From: Fundicoccus_A sp052115865
GTDB taxonomy: Bacteria > Bacillota > Bacilli > Lactobacillales > Aerococcaceae
Length of the DNA stretch: 10,486 nucleotides
NCBI RefSeq assembly: GCF_052115865.1
Contig: NZ_JBQKME010000023.1
Span: forward strand, 1-10,486
Direction of reading: 5' to 3'
A model generated the notes under the pieces. It had not been told where the DNA came from. It worked only from the letters and a program-made list of their open reading frames with translations, and did no database searches. Below, in pieces: positions 1 to 5,979 of this stretch; the stretch's first letter is position 1, and each line of letters starts with the position of its first letter. Position numbers and translations under genes: made by a program.

Positions 1-111
1 GGGTTTTTGTTAAAGTGCGTTTAGCCTTATCGTGTAGCTGTTTGTAGCACTTTTTTTTGAGGGATTGCGTGCCCAATAATCGCTAGGTACTTGCCCAATA
101 ATCGCTAGGTA
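1..111. repeat. Terminal direct repeat, left copy (circular contig overlap)
   Basis: Bases 1-111 are identical to 10376-10486, including the run of eight T and the first two iterons. The repeat starts with about 70 bp of unique sequence before the iterons, so it is not just an iteron slip. An end-to-end overlap like this is what a circular molecule gives when assembled as a linear contig. The unique circle is then about 10,375 bp. A true terminally redundant linear molecule is possible but less likely given the plasmid genes. Confidence 0.9.
12..58 (+). terminator. Plus-strand terminator before the iterons
   Basis: AAAGTGC (12-18) pairs with GCACTTT (47-53), followed by more T (eight in all, 51-58). 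A smaller inner pairing GCT...AGC is also possible. It would stop plus-strand RNA before it enters the iterons at 71. The same bases are repeated at 10387-10433 by the contig overlap. Confidence 0.65.
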
Positions 112-155
112 CTTGCCCAATAATCGCTAGGTACTTGCCCAATAATCGCTAGGTA
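71..155 (+). repeat. Replication origin iterons, four tandem 22-bp copies
   Basis: Four identical copies of a 19-bp core that begins GCCCAATAAT and ends CGCTAGGTA start at 71, 93, 115 and 137. They are joined by a CTT spacer, giving a strict 22-bp period, two helical turns, so a protein bound to each copy sits on the same DNA face. Tandem identical 20-22-bp repeats beside an AT-rich stretch and a Rep gene are the classic binding array of iteron-type theta plasmids. Here the array lies about 115 bp beyond the 3' end of rep, not upstream of it. The copy number of such repeats is easily miscounted in short-read assembly. Confidence 0.85.
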
Positions 156-250
156 TTATAGTGAGTGCAATACATAATGTATGTATAATAAACATGCAAA
201 TGTAATACATACATTAAGCAATGTAATATTATGCGTTTGATAAACATAAA
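156..250. other. AT-rich probable DNA unwinding element of the origin
   Basis: This stretch beside the iterons is almost all A and T, apart from scattered GC-containing words such as GTGAGTGC and CATGC. It holds an 11-bp inverted repeat, AATGTATGTAT at 176-186 and ATACATACATT at 205-215. An easily melted tract next to iterons is where theta-type initiators open the duplex. No perfect DnaA box (TTATNCACA) was seen here. Its role is inferred from position and composition. Confidence 0.6.
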
Positions 251-273
251 AAAAGGCGCTATGATGCGCCCTT
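248..273 (-). terminator. Intrinsic terminator of the rep operon
   Basis: Read on the minus strand, GGCGC - loop ATCATA - GCGCC is followed by seven T (A run at 248-254 on the given strand). The stem gains three weaker pairs using the bases that overlap the rep stop codon. It ends the operon of the 453-aa gene and rep. The octamer CGCATCAT is built into the stem-loop (261-268). Confidence 0.85.
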
Positions 274-1279
274 ATGGTGTGATGATTATTTTGTTGTATT
301 TATTGCCTTTCTTTACTATCTCATAATCTTCAATATATCTTACATGCTTAAATATCTTTAATATTCTTTCAATGTTTTCTCGTTGCGTTCGCATTTGTTT
401 CGCCGTTAATGTATTTTCAGTTTTACTATATTGTTTTTGTATCTGATCGTAAATAGTGCTATACAATATTGTTTTTGGTAACTTAGTGTGTTTCATACTT
501 TCGATACGGCTCATTAGATATTGTTTAATAATTATACGTTCGGGGGTTGAATTAAGCCTTAAACCATTAGGTAAATCAGCACTTGAAAAGTCCATTAATT
601 GAACTGTTTGAATTTGTTTAACATTTTCAGCGTATTGATACAATATAGGCGCACTCGTTAATTGATACCCGTTTACAACACGTCCGTAAATTTTACCTTT
701 AATTCTAGTGTAATTAAGCAAACGGCTCTCTATTGTCATACCCCCGTTAGGATCATCAACATTGTTTAACTGGTAATGTTCGGTTAAATCAAGTTTAATT
801 TTAACGTTTTCTAACGTTTGCATTGCATCTTCTATCATTCTTGCCTGTTCTGCCCCTGCATTTTGATTATCTGAATAATCATTTAATGCCCTATAAATAA
901 CATTATCGGTTATGAATGTATTCCCCTCTTTAAACAATGTGCATATGGTATCATATACGGCTTTTACATAAGGTGTAAATTCATAATTCCCAACGGTTTG
1001 AATGTTAGGGTCAATATTAATCTGGGCTGTTATAAGTACCTTTTCTTTATTTGGCTTACCTACATTAAGCGCTAAGCCCTCTATGAAATCTGGTAGGGGT
1101 TTTTTAACTAACTCATTGATTAATTTGGTGTTCATCATTTTTTTATCGGTAATCGGGAATAAATTAAATGCTAATACGGTATATTGTTCACTACTTGATA
1201 CATCTATTAAAGGCGTTTCCTCGGATATAGCAAGCTTTTTTTTCAATCCTGAAAAATCGGGGTTTTGTTGTCTTTCCAT
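272..1279 (-). CDS. Plasmid replication initiator protein (Rep)
   Basis: This 335-aa protein probably binds the iterons at 71-155 and starts theta replication. Two winged-helix-like segments can be read: residues about 98-168 (starts YEFTPYVKAVYD, a pattern I recognise from Bacillota replication initiators) and about 240-335 (PERIIIKQYL, then a basic region with KTILYSTIYDQI). This two-winged-helix layout fits iteron-binding initiators of the Rep_3/RepA type. The N-terminal 95 residues are less recognisable. The ATG has a good ribosome site, GAGGGG, which lies inside the last codons of the upstream 453-aa gene; only 3 bp separate the two genes, so translation is probably coupled. The stop codon merges into the terminator. 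The family is assigned from sequence style and from the adjacent iterons. Confidence 0.8.
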   Translation of the reverse strand: MERQQNPDFSGLKKKLAISEETPLIDVSSSEQYTVLAFNLFPITDKKMMNTKLINELVKKPLPDFIEGLALNVGKPNKEKVLITAQINIDPNIQTVGNYEFTPYVKAVYDTICTLFKEGNTFITDNVIYRALNDYSDNQNAGAEQARMIEDAMQTLENVKIKLDLTEHYQLNNVDDPNGGMTIESRLLNYTRIKGKIYGRVVNGYQLTSAPILYQYAENVKQIQTVQLMDFSSADLPNGLRLNSTPERIIIKQYLMSRIESMKHTKLPKTILYSTIYDQIQKQYSKTENTLTAKQMRTQRENIERILKIFKHVRYIEDYEIVKKGNKYNKIIITP

Positions 1280-1282
1280 GAT

Positions 1283-2644
1283 TTACCCCTCTTTCATTTG
1301 TCGCAAATTACGTTGCATCAGCTCTGTTTCTATACTTAAATAAATATCATTATATTCTTTTTGCGATATGTAACCATAAACTACTTCATTCGCTAACTTA
1401 AAAGCCATATCATCTATTGTTTTTTGTGGTGCGCTGGTTAGTTGATCTAATTCGATTAAATCAAAAATAGGTTGAAACAGTTTTAAATAATAATTGTATT
1501 TACTATCTGAAGTAATTTTTAAACTAGATTTAGCTAAGATGCCTCTATCTTCAAACATTTTTTTAAAGGCTCTCGCCTCCTGGGCAACGTTCTTTGTTGC
1601 GTTCGCATCATCTGGTAAATAAACACTAATAGCATGTAGCAAGTGTTTAAGCTTAAAATGCTTAGCTAACACTTTAATTAAATCAGTAAATGCATAGTTT
1701 AATGCTGTACCGTCTGCGATTATTTCTAAGCTTTGTTGCATACCGTCTAAATTGTCCGCATCTAAATCTATTAGTAAATAGTTTTTTTCGTCTAATGGGT
1801 CGCCGTTGATGCGCTTATACTCATTGAATCGTATTGTCTTTAGCATATAAGCGGTGCGCCATGCATTGCTATCGGTATTCTGGGCTAACATTTCCCTTTG
1901 GTCTGCTGTTGCCTTTAATAAAGAATAAAGCGAAGTAAAATAACGCTTTACTTCAAACGTTCTTGATTGTATATCCTGATACAATTCATAGTAAGTTGAT
2001 ATTGTTTGATCATCAGTTACGATAAAATCTGCGACTATTGCTAATAAAGCGTTCGCTATACCTCCATAACTAAGATAAGCGTTAGAATCTTCCGTATATG
2101 ATTTTATAAAGTTGCTCACTACCTCAATAATATCGTTGTCGGTGTGTGTAATATCAGAATGTTTTTTTAACGCCCCTAAGAACTCAAGCGCAAAAAAATA
2201 TTCATTCGCATCCCTTAAATCTTGCGCATTTACGCTAACATGTCTGTTTTCGGACGGCACTTTAAGACTTACTTCTAAATAATATGTTTTTATAGCTTTA
2301 TTTAATCTATCTAGGTTGTTTAAAACTGTTTTTTGTGATCCTGATGATGCGAAAAGCTTAATCATTTCTAAAAAGCTTTCATCATAAATTTGCATATTAT
2401 CCTCTTTGGGTAGTTTAACTTTAAGAACGGGTAAAAAGTTAACTGCTTTTTCATTTGTCTGGGTCAACTTAATTCTTTTGTTTTGCCTGCTAGCAATTAA
2501 GTGACTGCCTAACTTCCCATATAAAACTCGTTGCGCTTTTGTGGGTTGAACTCTTTTTGTGGTGCTTTTAGAACTTGCCAATGATCGCCCTGCTGGTTTA
2601 GGCGCACGAATCTTCTTATCCCTCAAATATAATTGTCTTACCAT
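1283..2644 (-). CDS. Hypothetical protein, first gene of the rep operon
   Basis: I do not recognise this 453-aa protein. The first ~75 residues are strongly basic (many K and R, for example RDKKIRAPKPAGR) and probably disordered, suggesting contact with nucleic acid. The remainder is helix-rich, soluble and fairly acidic, with no signal peptide, membrane segment, nucleotide-binding loop or metal-binding Cys/His set that I can see. The ATG at 2644 is preceded by a modest site (GCAGGCG). It ends with ATGAAAGAGGGGTAA, which carries the ribosome site for rep, so the two proteins are probably made in a fixed ratio. A role as replication accessory or copy-number factor is inferred only from this position. 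It is large for a plasmid accessory gene. Confidence 0.8.
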   Translation of the reverse strand: MVRQLYLRDKKIRAPKPAGRSLASSKSTTKRVQPTKAQRVLYGKLGSHLIASRQNKRIKLTQTNEKAVNFLPVLKVKLPKEDNMQIYDESFLEMIKLFASSGSQKTVLNNLDRLNKAIKTYYLEVSLKVPSENRHVSVNAQDLRDANEYFFALEFLGALKKHSDITHTDNDIIEVVSNFIKSYTEDSNAYLSYGGIANALLAIVADFIVTDDQTISTYYELYQDIQSRTFEVKRYFTSLYSLLKATADQREMLAQNTDSNAWRTAYMLKTIRFNEYKRINGDPLDEKNYLLIDLDADNLDGMQQSLEIIADGTALNYAFTDLIKVLAKHFKLKHLLHAISVYLPDDANATKNVAQEARAFKKMFEDRGILAKSSLKITSDSKYNYYLKLFQPIFDLIELDQLTSAPQKTIDDMAFKLANEVVYGYISQKEYNDIYLSIETELMQRNLRQMKEG

Positions 2645-2947
2645 TTATTCGCCTGCTTTCTACTAACTTCTTTTAAAGGCTAAAACGCCCTATTTTTACG
2701 TGTGTTTCAACTTCCGCTAATACTAATTTGTGGTAGTTGGGCTTATTATCATTGTCATTAAATAAATTTGTCTTGTGTCGCATCATCGCTATAATTTCTG
2801 TCGGTTGCGTTTTGGATAGCTTAATTTTTGGTGCGGTTATTTTGCTAAAAATAATACCTTTCTTTTAGGGCTTGCATTATAGGCGGAAACCTCTTTTTCC
2901 ATCGATTTAAAGTGGTTTTGACTAGGTACAACGCTTTAATTAACTAG

Positions 2948-2969
2948 CCTCCATGCATATGGGTACTGT
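2948..2969 (-). repeat. 22-bp direct repeat, copy 1 (probable operator)
   Basis: This copy matches 3009-3030 at 21 of 22 positions. Its core CCATGCATATGG has matching arms CCAT and ATGG. It lies just downstream of the -10 of the likely rep-operon promoter and would cover the start of transcription, a position typical of repressor binding. Confidence 0.65.
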
Positions 2970-2972
2970 ACA

Positions 2973-3002
2973 ACTCTACATACCTTGCCTGAACCTTGTC
3001 AA
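2973..3002 (-). promoter_or_regulatory. Likely promoter of the rep operon
   Basis: On the minus strand a perfect TTGACA (3002-2997) is followed after 18 bp by TAGAGT (2978-2973). The -35 and spacer are made from the paired repeat ACAAGGT...CAAGGTA that also occurs at 3550-3569, so a protein binding that repeat would compete with RNA polymerase. The -10 is only a 4/6 match, so this is a good candidate and not a certainty. Confidence 0.5.
2981..3000. repeat. Paired CCTTG repeat, possible centromere/operator site 1
   Basis: The pattern TACCTTG-4 bp-AACCTTGT has 15 of 20 bases identical to 3550-3569. Its left half (TACCTTGCCTGAA, 13 bp) recurs exactly, inverted, at 9331-9343. Short direct repeats spaced about one helical turn are typical binding sites of ribbon-helix-helix partition proteins. 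Confidence 0.5.
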
Positions 3003-3008
3003 AACTAT

Positions 3009-3030
3009 CCTCCATGCATACGGGTACTGT
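3009..3030 (-). repeat. 22-bp direct repeat, copy 2 (probable operator)
   Basis: The second copy differs only in CCATGCATACGG replacing CCATGCATATGG, and lies 61 bp from the first. It ends 6 bp upstream of the TTGACA of the likely rep-operon promoter. Which protein binds is unknown; Rep, the ribbon-helix-helix protein, the HTH protein and the 453-aa protein are all candidates. Confidence 0.65.
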
Positions 3031-3088
3031 GCTATAAAACTACTCGGAAATGACTAGATAAATATTAGCCTTTATAGGTCAAATGCGA

Positions 3089-3355
3089 TTAATCTTTAAA
3101 AACTTTGTCATACATTTCTATTGCATCTTGCTCTTGTTCAATAAATTCTTCTGCTAGTGTATTGATTAGATCATTAACACTTGTTTGCTTCATGGTTGCA
3201 ATTTTTCGTAAATCTTCATAAACGCTTGGATAGAATAACAAGTTGGTTCGTTTGTCTTTCGTTTCGCCTTTGCTTTTCGGGCGCCCTACTGTTGCGGGGT
3301 GTTCTCTAGTGATAAAAGTTTCTGCGGGGTTGTTTATTTCAAATTTCTTACTCAT
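3089..3355 (-). CDS. Ribbon-helix-helix partition/regulator protein (ParB-like partner of ParA)
   Basis: This 88-aa protein has a basic flexible N-terminus (GRPKSKGETKDKR, residues 24-36), then a probable beta-strand RTNLLFY (36-42), helix PSVYEDLRKIATM (43-55) and helix TSVNDLINTLAEEF (58-71). This is the Arc/CopG ribbon-helix-helix fold in its usual order. Such dimers bind centromere repeats and repress promoters; ParG and omega are known examples. It lies downstream of parA. The frame stays open to 3415, but the start at 3355 is preferred because AAAGGAG lies 8 bp upstream of that ATG and the longer version has no ribosome site. A purely regulatory CopG-type role is the alternative. Confidence 0.75.
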   Translation of the reverse strand: MSKKFEINNPAETFITREHPATVGRPKSKGETKDKRTNLLFYPSVYEDLRKIATMKQTSVNDLINTLAEEFIEQEQDAIEMYDKVFKD

Positions 3356-3460
3356 AGTTAAAACTCCTTTGTGTCTGTTTTTTGTGTTTTTTTGTAGTAT
3401 TTTGTAGTATTGCATAGTCGCATCATAGATTAATGTTCATACGCTCGTTTTAAGCTCATT

Positions 3461-3476
3461 TCACATAACTATGTGA
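3461..3476. repeat. Inverted repeat, possible operator upstream of the ribbon-helix-helix gene
   Basis: TCACAT-AACT-ATGTGA is a perfect 6-bp inverted repeat with a 4-bp centre, about 105 bp upstream of the gene's start. The size fits a dimeric regulator. Function is inferred only from symmetry and position. Confidence 0.4.
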
Positions 3477-3549
3477 GTTAAGATGCGCTAATAAGCCGTA
3501 TAAACGGTGTTAATATAGGTTTTAATACTAACATTTACTAACAATCTGT

Positions 3550-3569
3550 TACCTTGGGCAAACCTTGTA
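3550..3569. repeat. Paired CCTTG repeat, possible centromere/operator site 2
   Basis: TACCTTG-GGCA-AACCTTGT repeats the layout at 2981-3000. A looser copy follows at 3582-3599 (TACCTTG-TAAA-ACTTG). They lie directly after the parA stop codon, where type Ib partition systems often keep binding sites for their small partner protein. Confidence 0.5.
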
Positions 3570-3604
3570 CTAAATAACGGCTACCTTGTAAAACTTGCTA
3601 TTTT

Positions 3605-4354
3605 TTATAGGTTTAATTCATCAATAAAAGCCATACAATCCATTGTTACATTTGCCTTAGGGGCGTATTCAAATAAATCTGTCCGCATAGCCTGCGCCTC
3701 TTTAACGGCTATTGCTTCACGTATTTTAGTATCAAATACTTTTGTACCTAAGGTTTGGGCGGTTTTGTCTATCATATCGGTTATTTCTCTCGTTAATATT
3801 GCCCTGTCATTGTAACGGGTTATTAGTATACCCTCTAAAAATAAGTTAGGGTTCGTGTATTGTCTAATCGTCTGCAAGGTATTAGCTAGTTGACTTAACC
3901 CCTGCAAACTATATATATCCGCCTGCGTGGGTATGATTACTTTTGTTGATGCTGTTAAAGCGTTAATAACTACCGTTGAAAGCGTTGGGGGTGCATCTAC
4001 TATCACAACATCATATGTATTTTTTAAAGGCTCTAGCGCCTCTTTTAAGCGGTATTCTTTACCAATTTCACTAAACAATTCAATATCTAAACCCGCTAAA
4101 CGGTTAGTTGCTGGTAATATATCGCCTTGGGCGCTGGTTACTATCGCATCATCAATATTATTTCTTTTTGTTAATACTTCATATGATCCAATTACGGGGC
4201 TGTTAATGCCTACTCCATACGTTAAATTGCCTTGCTGGTCTAAATCTACAAACAATACCCGTTTGCCTTTGTGTCTAAGCCCGTTGCCCAATAATTGGGC
4301 GGTGGTACTCTTACCTACTCCACCTTTTTGGTTAACTAATGCTATAACCTCCAT
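3605..4354 (-). CDS. parA: ParA-type plasmid partition ATPase
   Basis: This 249-aa protein is a Walker-type partition ATPase that binds the nucleoid and positions plasmid copies, driven by its centromere-binding partner. Visible motifs: deviant Walker A KGGVGKST at residues 10-17 with signature lysine K10, the A' motif FVDLDQQGN (35-43), and Walker B VVIVDAPPT (116-124). The length and lack of an N-terminal HTH place it with the short ParA/MinD-like (type Ib) group, which pairs with small ribbon-helix-helix proteins like the one at 3089-3355. The ATG has AAAGAGG upstream. It begins 57 bp after the recombinase stop codon, so the two may share a transcript. An iteron-like 12-mer lies inside the gene at 4284-4295. 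Confidence 0.92.
   Translation of the reverse strand: MEVIALVNQKGGVGKSTTAQLLGNGLRHKGKRVLFVDLDQQGNLTYGVGINSPVIGSYEVLTKRNNIDDAIVTSAQGDILPATNRLAGLDIELFSEIGKEYRLKEALEPLKNTYDVVIVDAPPTLSTVVINALTASTKVIIPTQADIYSLQGLSQLANTLQTIRQYTNPNLFLEGILITRYNDRAILTREITDMIDKTAQTLGTKVFDTKIREAIAVKEAQAMRTDLFEYAPKANVTMDCMAFIDELNL
4284..4300. other. Iteron half-site and 15-bp palindrome inside parA
   Basis: TTGCCCAATAAT (4284-4295) is identical to the first part of the joined iterons. It overlaps the perfect palindrome GCCCAAT-A-ATTGGGC (4286-4300). It encodes the QLLGNG stretch just after the Walker A loop of ParA, so protein coding partly constrains it. Whether Rep binds here cannot be told from sequence. Confidence 0.5.
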
Positions 4355-4411
4355 GTTTCGCCTCTTTCTTTTATAGGTCGCCTTTAAAAAATGTGGTCTA
4401 ATGATACTTTT

Positions 4412-5362
4412 TTACTTAAATATCGCCCCGCCAATACGGTGTTCACTATCGTTATTTTCTCGTTCTAAGTGGTGTAAATAAATCATGGTTGTACTGATAT
4501 TTTCATGCCTTAATAATTGTTGTGTTTCTTCTAATGTACCGCCATTTAAAAGGTTTAATGTGCCTGCTGTATGTCTTGTACTATGTGCGGTTAAACGGTC
4601 GCTATCATACCCTGCATTAATTAATGCGCCTTTAACAATCGTTCGTATACTCCTAGTTGTCATTGTTTTACCTGCGTTATTGTTGCTAGTTGATGCAAAT
4701 AGCGGGCTGTCGGGTTTTAAAGTGTCCTTGGTGCGGGTCTTTAAATACAATCTAATTGCTTTTTCTACCTCGGGAATGACTTTCATGTATTCCGTTTTGT
4801 CATCTCGCCCCTTGCCCTGCACGTATAGAACGGTGCTATTGCCTAGTGTTCGTAAATCTTCAATATTTGCTCTACTTACTTCAATGGTTCTAAGCCCGCC
4901 TGTAAACATTACCGCTAAAATAGCATAATCTCTTAGCCCTTTTGGGGTGCTACGGTCTACATTATTTAATACATCTGCGACTTGGGCGCTTGTTAGATAG
5001 TCTTTTTTATGTCCTTTAGTGACTTTTGCGCCCTTAATACCTTTAGCAATGTTAGGATATGCGCCTTGTGCCTCTAGCCAATTAAAGAATTGTCTTAGTG
5101 CAATAATGTAACTTTGGATTGTTGTAGACTTCTTACCGTCTGCCTTTAATTCATCTCGATAAGCTAAAATATCACTTCTTTGGGGCTGTCTAATATCATG
5201 CTTAATCAAATACCTTAAAAACTGTCTAATCGCTCTTGTATAGGTTGCCTGCGTGTTTTTAGATACATCAATAAAATCAATAAAATCATGGTATAACTGA
5301 TTAAAGTTAATGTGCGGGTGCGGTTGTAATTCGTGTGTGTGGATTGTCTGTATATCGTGCAT
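4412..5362 (-). CDS. Tyrosine site-specific recombinase (XerC/D-like)
   Basis: This 316-aa protein cuts and rejoins DNA through a tyrosine; on a plasmid it most likely resolves multimers. The N-terminal SAM-like core-binding domain spans about residues 20-105 (NQLYHDFIDFIDVSKNTQATYTRA region, split here for reading: YHDFIDF, then TQATYTRAI). The catalytic domain follows with all six residues visible: R158 (GGLRTIEV), K184 (QGKGR), H260 and R263 (AHSTRH), H286 (LLRHENIS) and nucleophile Y295. Length matches Xer proteins. An unusual His-rich leader lies in the first 18 residues. The ATG has a perfect AGGAGG 8 bp upstream. The target site is not certain. An integrase role is possible, but no matching attachment pair is evident. 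Confidence 0.9.
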   Translation of the reverse strand: MHDIQTIHTHELQPHPHINFNQLYHDFIDFIDVSKNTQATYTRAIRQFLRYLIKHDIRQPQRSDILAYRDELKADGKKSTTIQSYIIALRQFFNWLEAQGAYPNIAKGIKGAKVTKGHKKDYLTSAQVADVLNNVDRSTPKGLRDYAILAVMFTGGLRTIEVSRANIEDLRTLGNSTVLYVQGKGRDDKTEYMKVIPEVEKAIRLYLKTRTKDTLKPDSPLFASTSNNNAGKTMTTRSIRTIVKGALINAGYDSDRLTAHSTRHTAGTLNLLNGGTLEETQQLLRHENISTTMIYLHHLERENNDSEHRIGGAIFK

Positions 5363-5389
5363 GATATTACCTCCTATATAATATATAAC

Positions 5390-5407
5390 ATTATTATTAT
5401 TATTATT
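5390..5407. repeat. (ATT)6 trinucleotide repeat in the recombinase leader
   Basis: Six exact ATT units lie 28-45 bp upstream of the recombinase ATG, between the possible -10 region and the ribosome site. Repeat-number changes would alter spacing but not the reading frame. Confidence 0.75.
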
Positions 5408-5413
5408 GTATGT

Positions 5414-5427
5414 ATAGTATACACTAT
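5414..5427. promoter_or_regulatory. Inverted repeat overlapping a possible recombinase promoter
   Basis: ATAGT-ATAC-ACTAT is a perfect 5-bp inverted repeat. It overlaps TATACT on the minus strand (5421-5416), a 5/6 match to a -10. No good -35 is found at the right distance, so the promoter would be weak or activator-dependent. Confidence 0.35.
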
Positions 5428-5463
5428 TCTTTTAACTTCCGCTATCCCTATCTTTAATTAAAT

Positions 5464-5491
5464 AAAAAAGCGGGGTAATGATGCGCCCCGC
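5464..5491 (-). terminator. Intrinsic terminator of the 114-aa gene
   Basis: On the minus strand GCGGGG - loop CGCATCATTA - CCCCGC is followed by TTTTTT. It lies 8 bp after the stop codon of the 114-aa gene and separates it from the recombinase gene. The loop contains the dispersed octamer CGCATCAT exactly. Confidence 0.9.
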
Positions 5492-5498
5492 CTTGTAT

Positions 5499-5843
5499 CT
5501 AGCTACCGTACGTTTGATTGATTTTGTTCTTTAGCTGGTCTGCATAAGCCTTATTAGCTGTGATTGTGCCAATTAAGTCAATTGCTTCATCTAACACTTT
5601 TTTCATTGGTTTATCGGGGTTGATGCCCTTTAAAAAAGCTGTCATCTGCGCATTAGATCGCTTACGCATTTCATTTTGTTCTTGATAGGTCTGCATAACT
5701 GATTGCATAGCATCTTTTAATTTGTTCTGCGGGGTCTGTATAGGCGCATCATTGCTAACGGGTTCTTTTAGGGTGTCCGATTGTTCTGATTGTGTTGAAA
5801 AAAGCTCGTTTAGTGCGCTGTCTAACTCGTTATCGTTAGTCAA
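5499..5843 (-). CDS. Hypothetical acidic small protein, TTG start
   Basis: I do not recognise this 114-aa protein. It is hydrophilic. The N-terminal ~45 residues are acidic, rich in S, E, D and Q, and probably disordered. A helical middle (about 42-75, KLKDAMQSVMQTYQEQNEMRK) may form a coiled coil, and a second helical part follows. There is no membrane segment or catalytic motif. The start is TTG at 5843, with GGGAGGT 7-8 bp upstream; no ATG or GTG fits better. A strong terminator follows immediately, so it is a one-gene unit or the last gene of a longer transcript. It is clearly expressed-looking, but its function is unknown. Confidence 0.7.
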   Translation of the reverse strand: MTNDNELDSALNELFSTQSEQSDTLKEPVSNDAPIQTPQNKLKDAMQSVMQTYQEQNEMRKRSNAQMTAFLKGINPDKPMKKVLDEAIDLIGTITANKAYADQLKNKINQTYGS

Positions 5844-5924
5844 TAGGTTGACCTCCCTTTAAAATAATCGGGGCTGTATGATGCGATTAAATCGCTTATA
5901 TGTTAATATAAGTATGCTAAATAG

Positions 5925-5943
5925 TTTTGTTTAGTGCCTGCTA
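5925..5943 (+). repeat. 19-bp direct repeat, copy 1
   Basis: TTTTGTTTAGTGCCTGCTA is identical to 9146-9164, in the same orientation, 3.2 kb apart. Both copies run into a hairpin followed by a T run on the plus strand. The flanking bases differ, so the repeat has sharp edges. Confidence 0.85.
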
Positions 5944-5979
5944 GTCCTTAACAGTCGCCTCTGTTAAGGGCTCTTTTTT
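5943..5979 (+). terminator. Strong plus-strand intrinsic terminator
   Basis: CCTTAACAG - TCGCCT - CTGTTAAGG (5946-5969), extended by outer pairs to a 12-bp stem with one G-T pair, is followed by CTTTTTTG. The T run is on the plus strand, where no gene ends. On the minus strand the hairpin overlaps the stop codon of the 89-aa gene but has no T run after it. A plus-strand transcript, probably antisense to the leader of the 114-aa gene, is implied. Confidence 0.7.

Larger units (their letters stand above)
2645..3088. other. Non-coding control region of the rep operon
   Basis: This 444-bp stretch has no convincing gene. It holds a likely minus-strand promoter (2973-3002), two 22-bp direct repeats around it, a paired CCTTG repeat (2981-3000) and a copy of CGCATCAT at 2779-2786. 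A TATAAT (2790-2795) with TTGTCT 16 bp upstream could be a plus-strand promoter, and the octamer lies in its spacer. A second TATAAT on the minus strand (2876-2881) has no good -35. If the 2973-3002 promoter is used, the mRNA leader is about 320 nt. Confidence 0.6.
3356..3604. other. Intergenic region between parA and the ribbon-helix-helix gene
   Basis: The 249-bp gap holds the paired CCTTG repeat (3550-3569), a degenerate further copy (3582-3599), a small inverted repeat CCGT-ATAA-ACGG (3496-3507), the 16-bp inverted repeat at 3461-3476 and CGCATCAT at 3419-3426. A possible minus-strand promoter, TTTACA (3592-3587) and TACAAG (3569-3564) with 17 bp between, is built from the CCTTG repeats. 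This is the best candidate for the plasmid centromere. Confidence 0.5.

Noticed and set aside
71..155. Short tandem repeats that might be a CRISPR array
   Set aside because: Units are 22 bp, identical and joined by a fixed 3-bp spacer, with no variable spacers and no cas genes. They are iterons.
165..195. XerCD dif-like site near the origin
   Set aside because: A TGTATG centre with AT-rich arms is suggestive, but each arm matches known dif arms at only about 6 of 11 positions; AT-rich sequence gives this easily.
2876..2881. TATAAT on the minus strand as the rep promoter
   Set aside because: A perfect -10, but no acceptable -35 at 16-18 bp; the TTGACA at 2997-3002 is the better candidate.
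2944..3015. 24-codon minus-strand frame between the two 22-bp repeats
   Set aside because: No ribosome site, and its bases are explained by the promoter and repeats.
3089..3415. Longer start for the ribbon-helix-helix gene
   Set aside because: The extra 20 codons include the strong AAAGGAG ribosome site of the internal ATG at 3355 and have none of their own.
3927..4376. Plus-strand open frame of 149 codons across parA
   Set aside because: It is opposite a well-supported ParA gene with intact motifs and has no ribosome site. The same applies to plus-strand frames at 1002-1343, 4485-4928 and 9002-9214.
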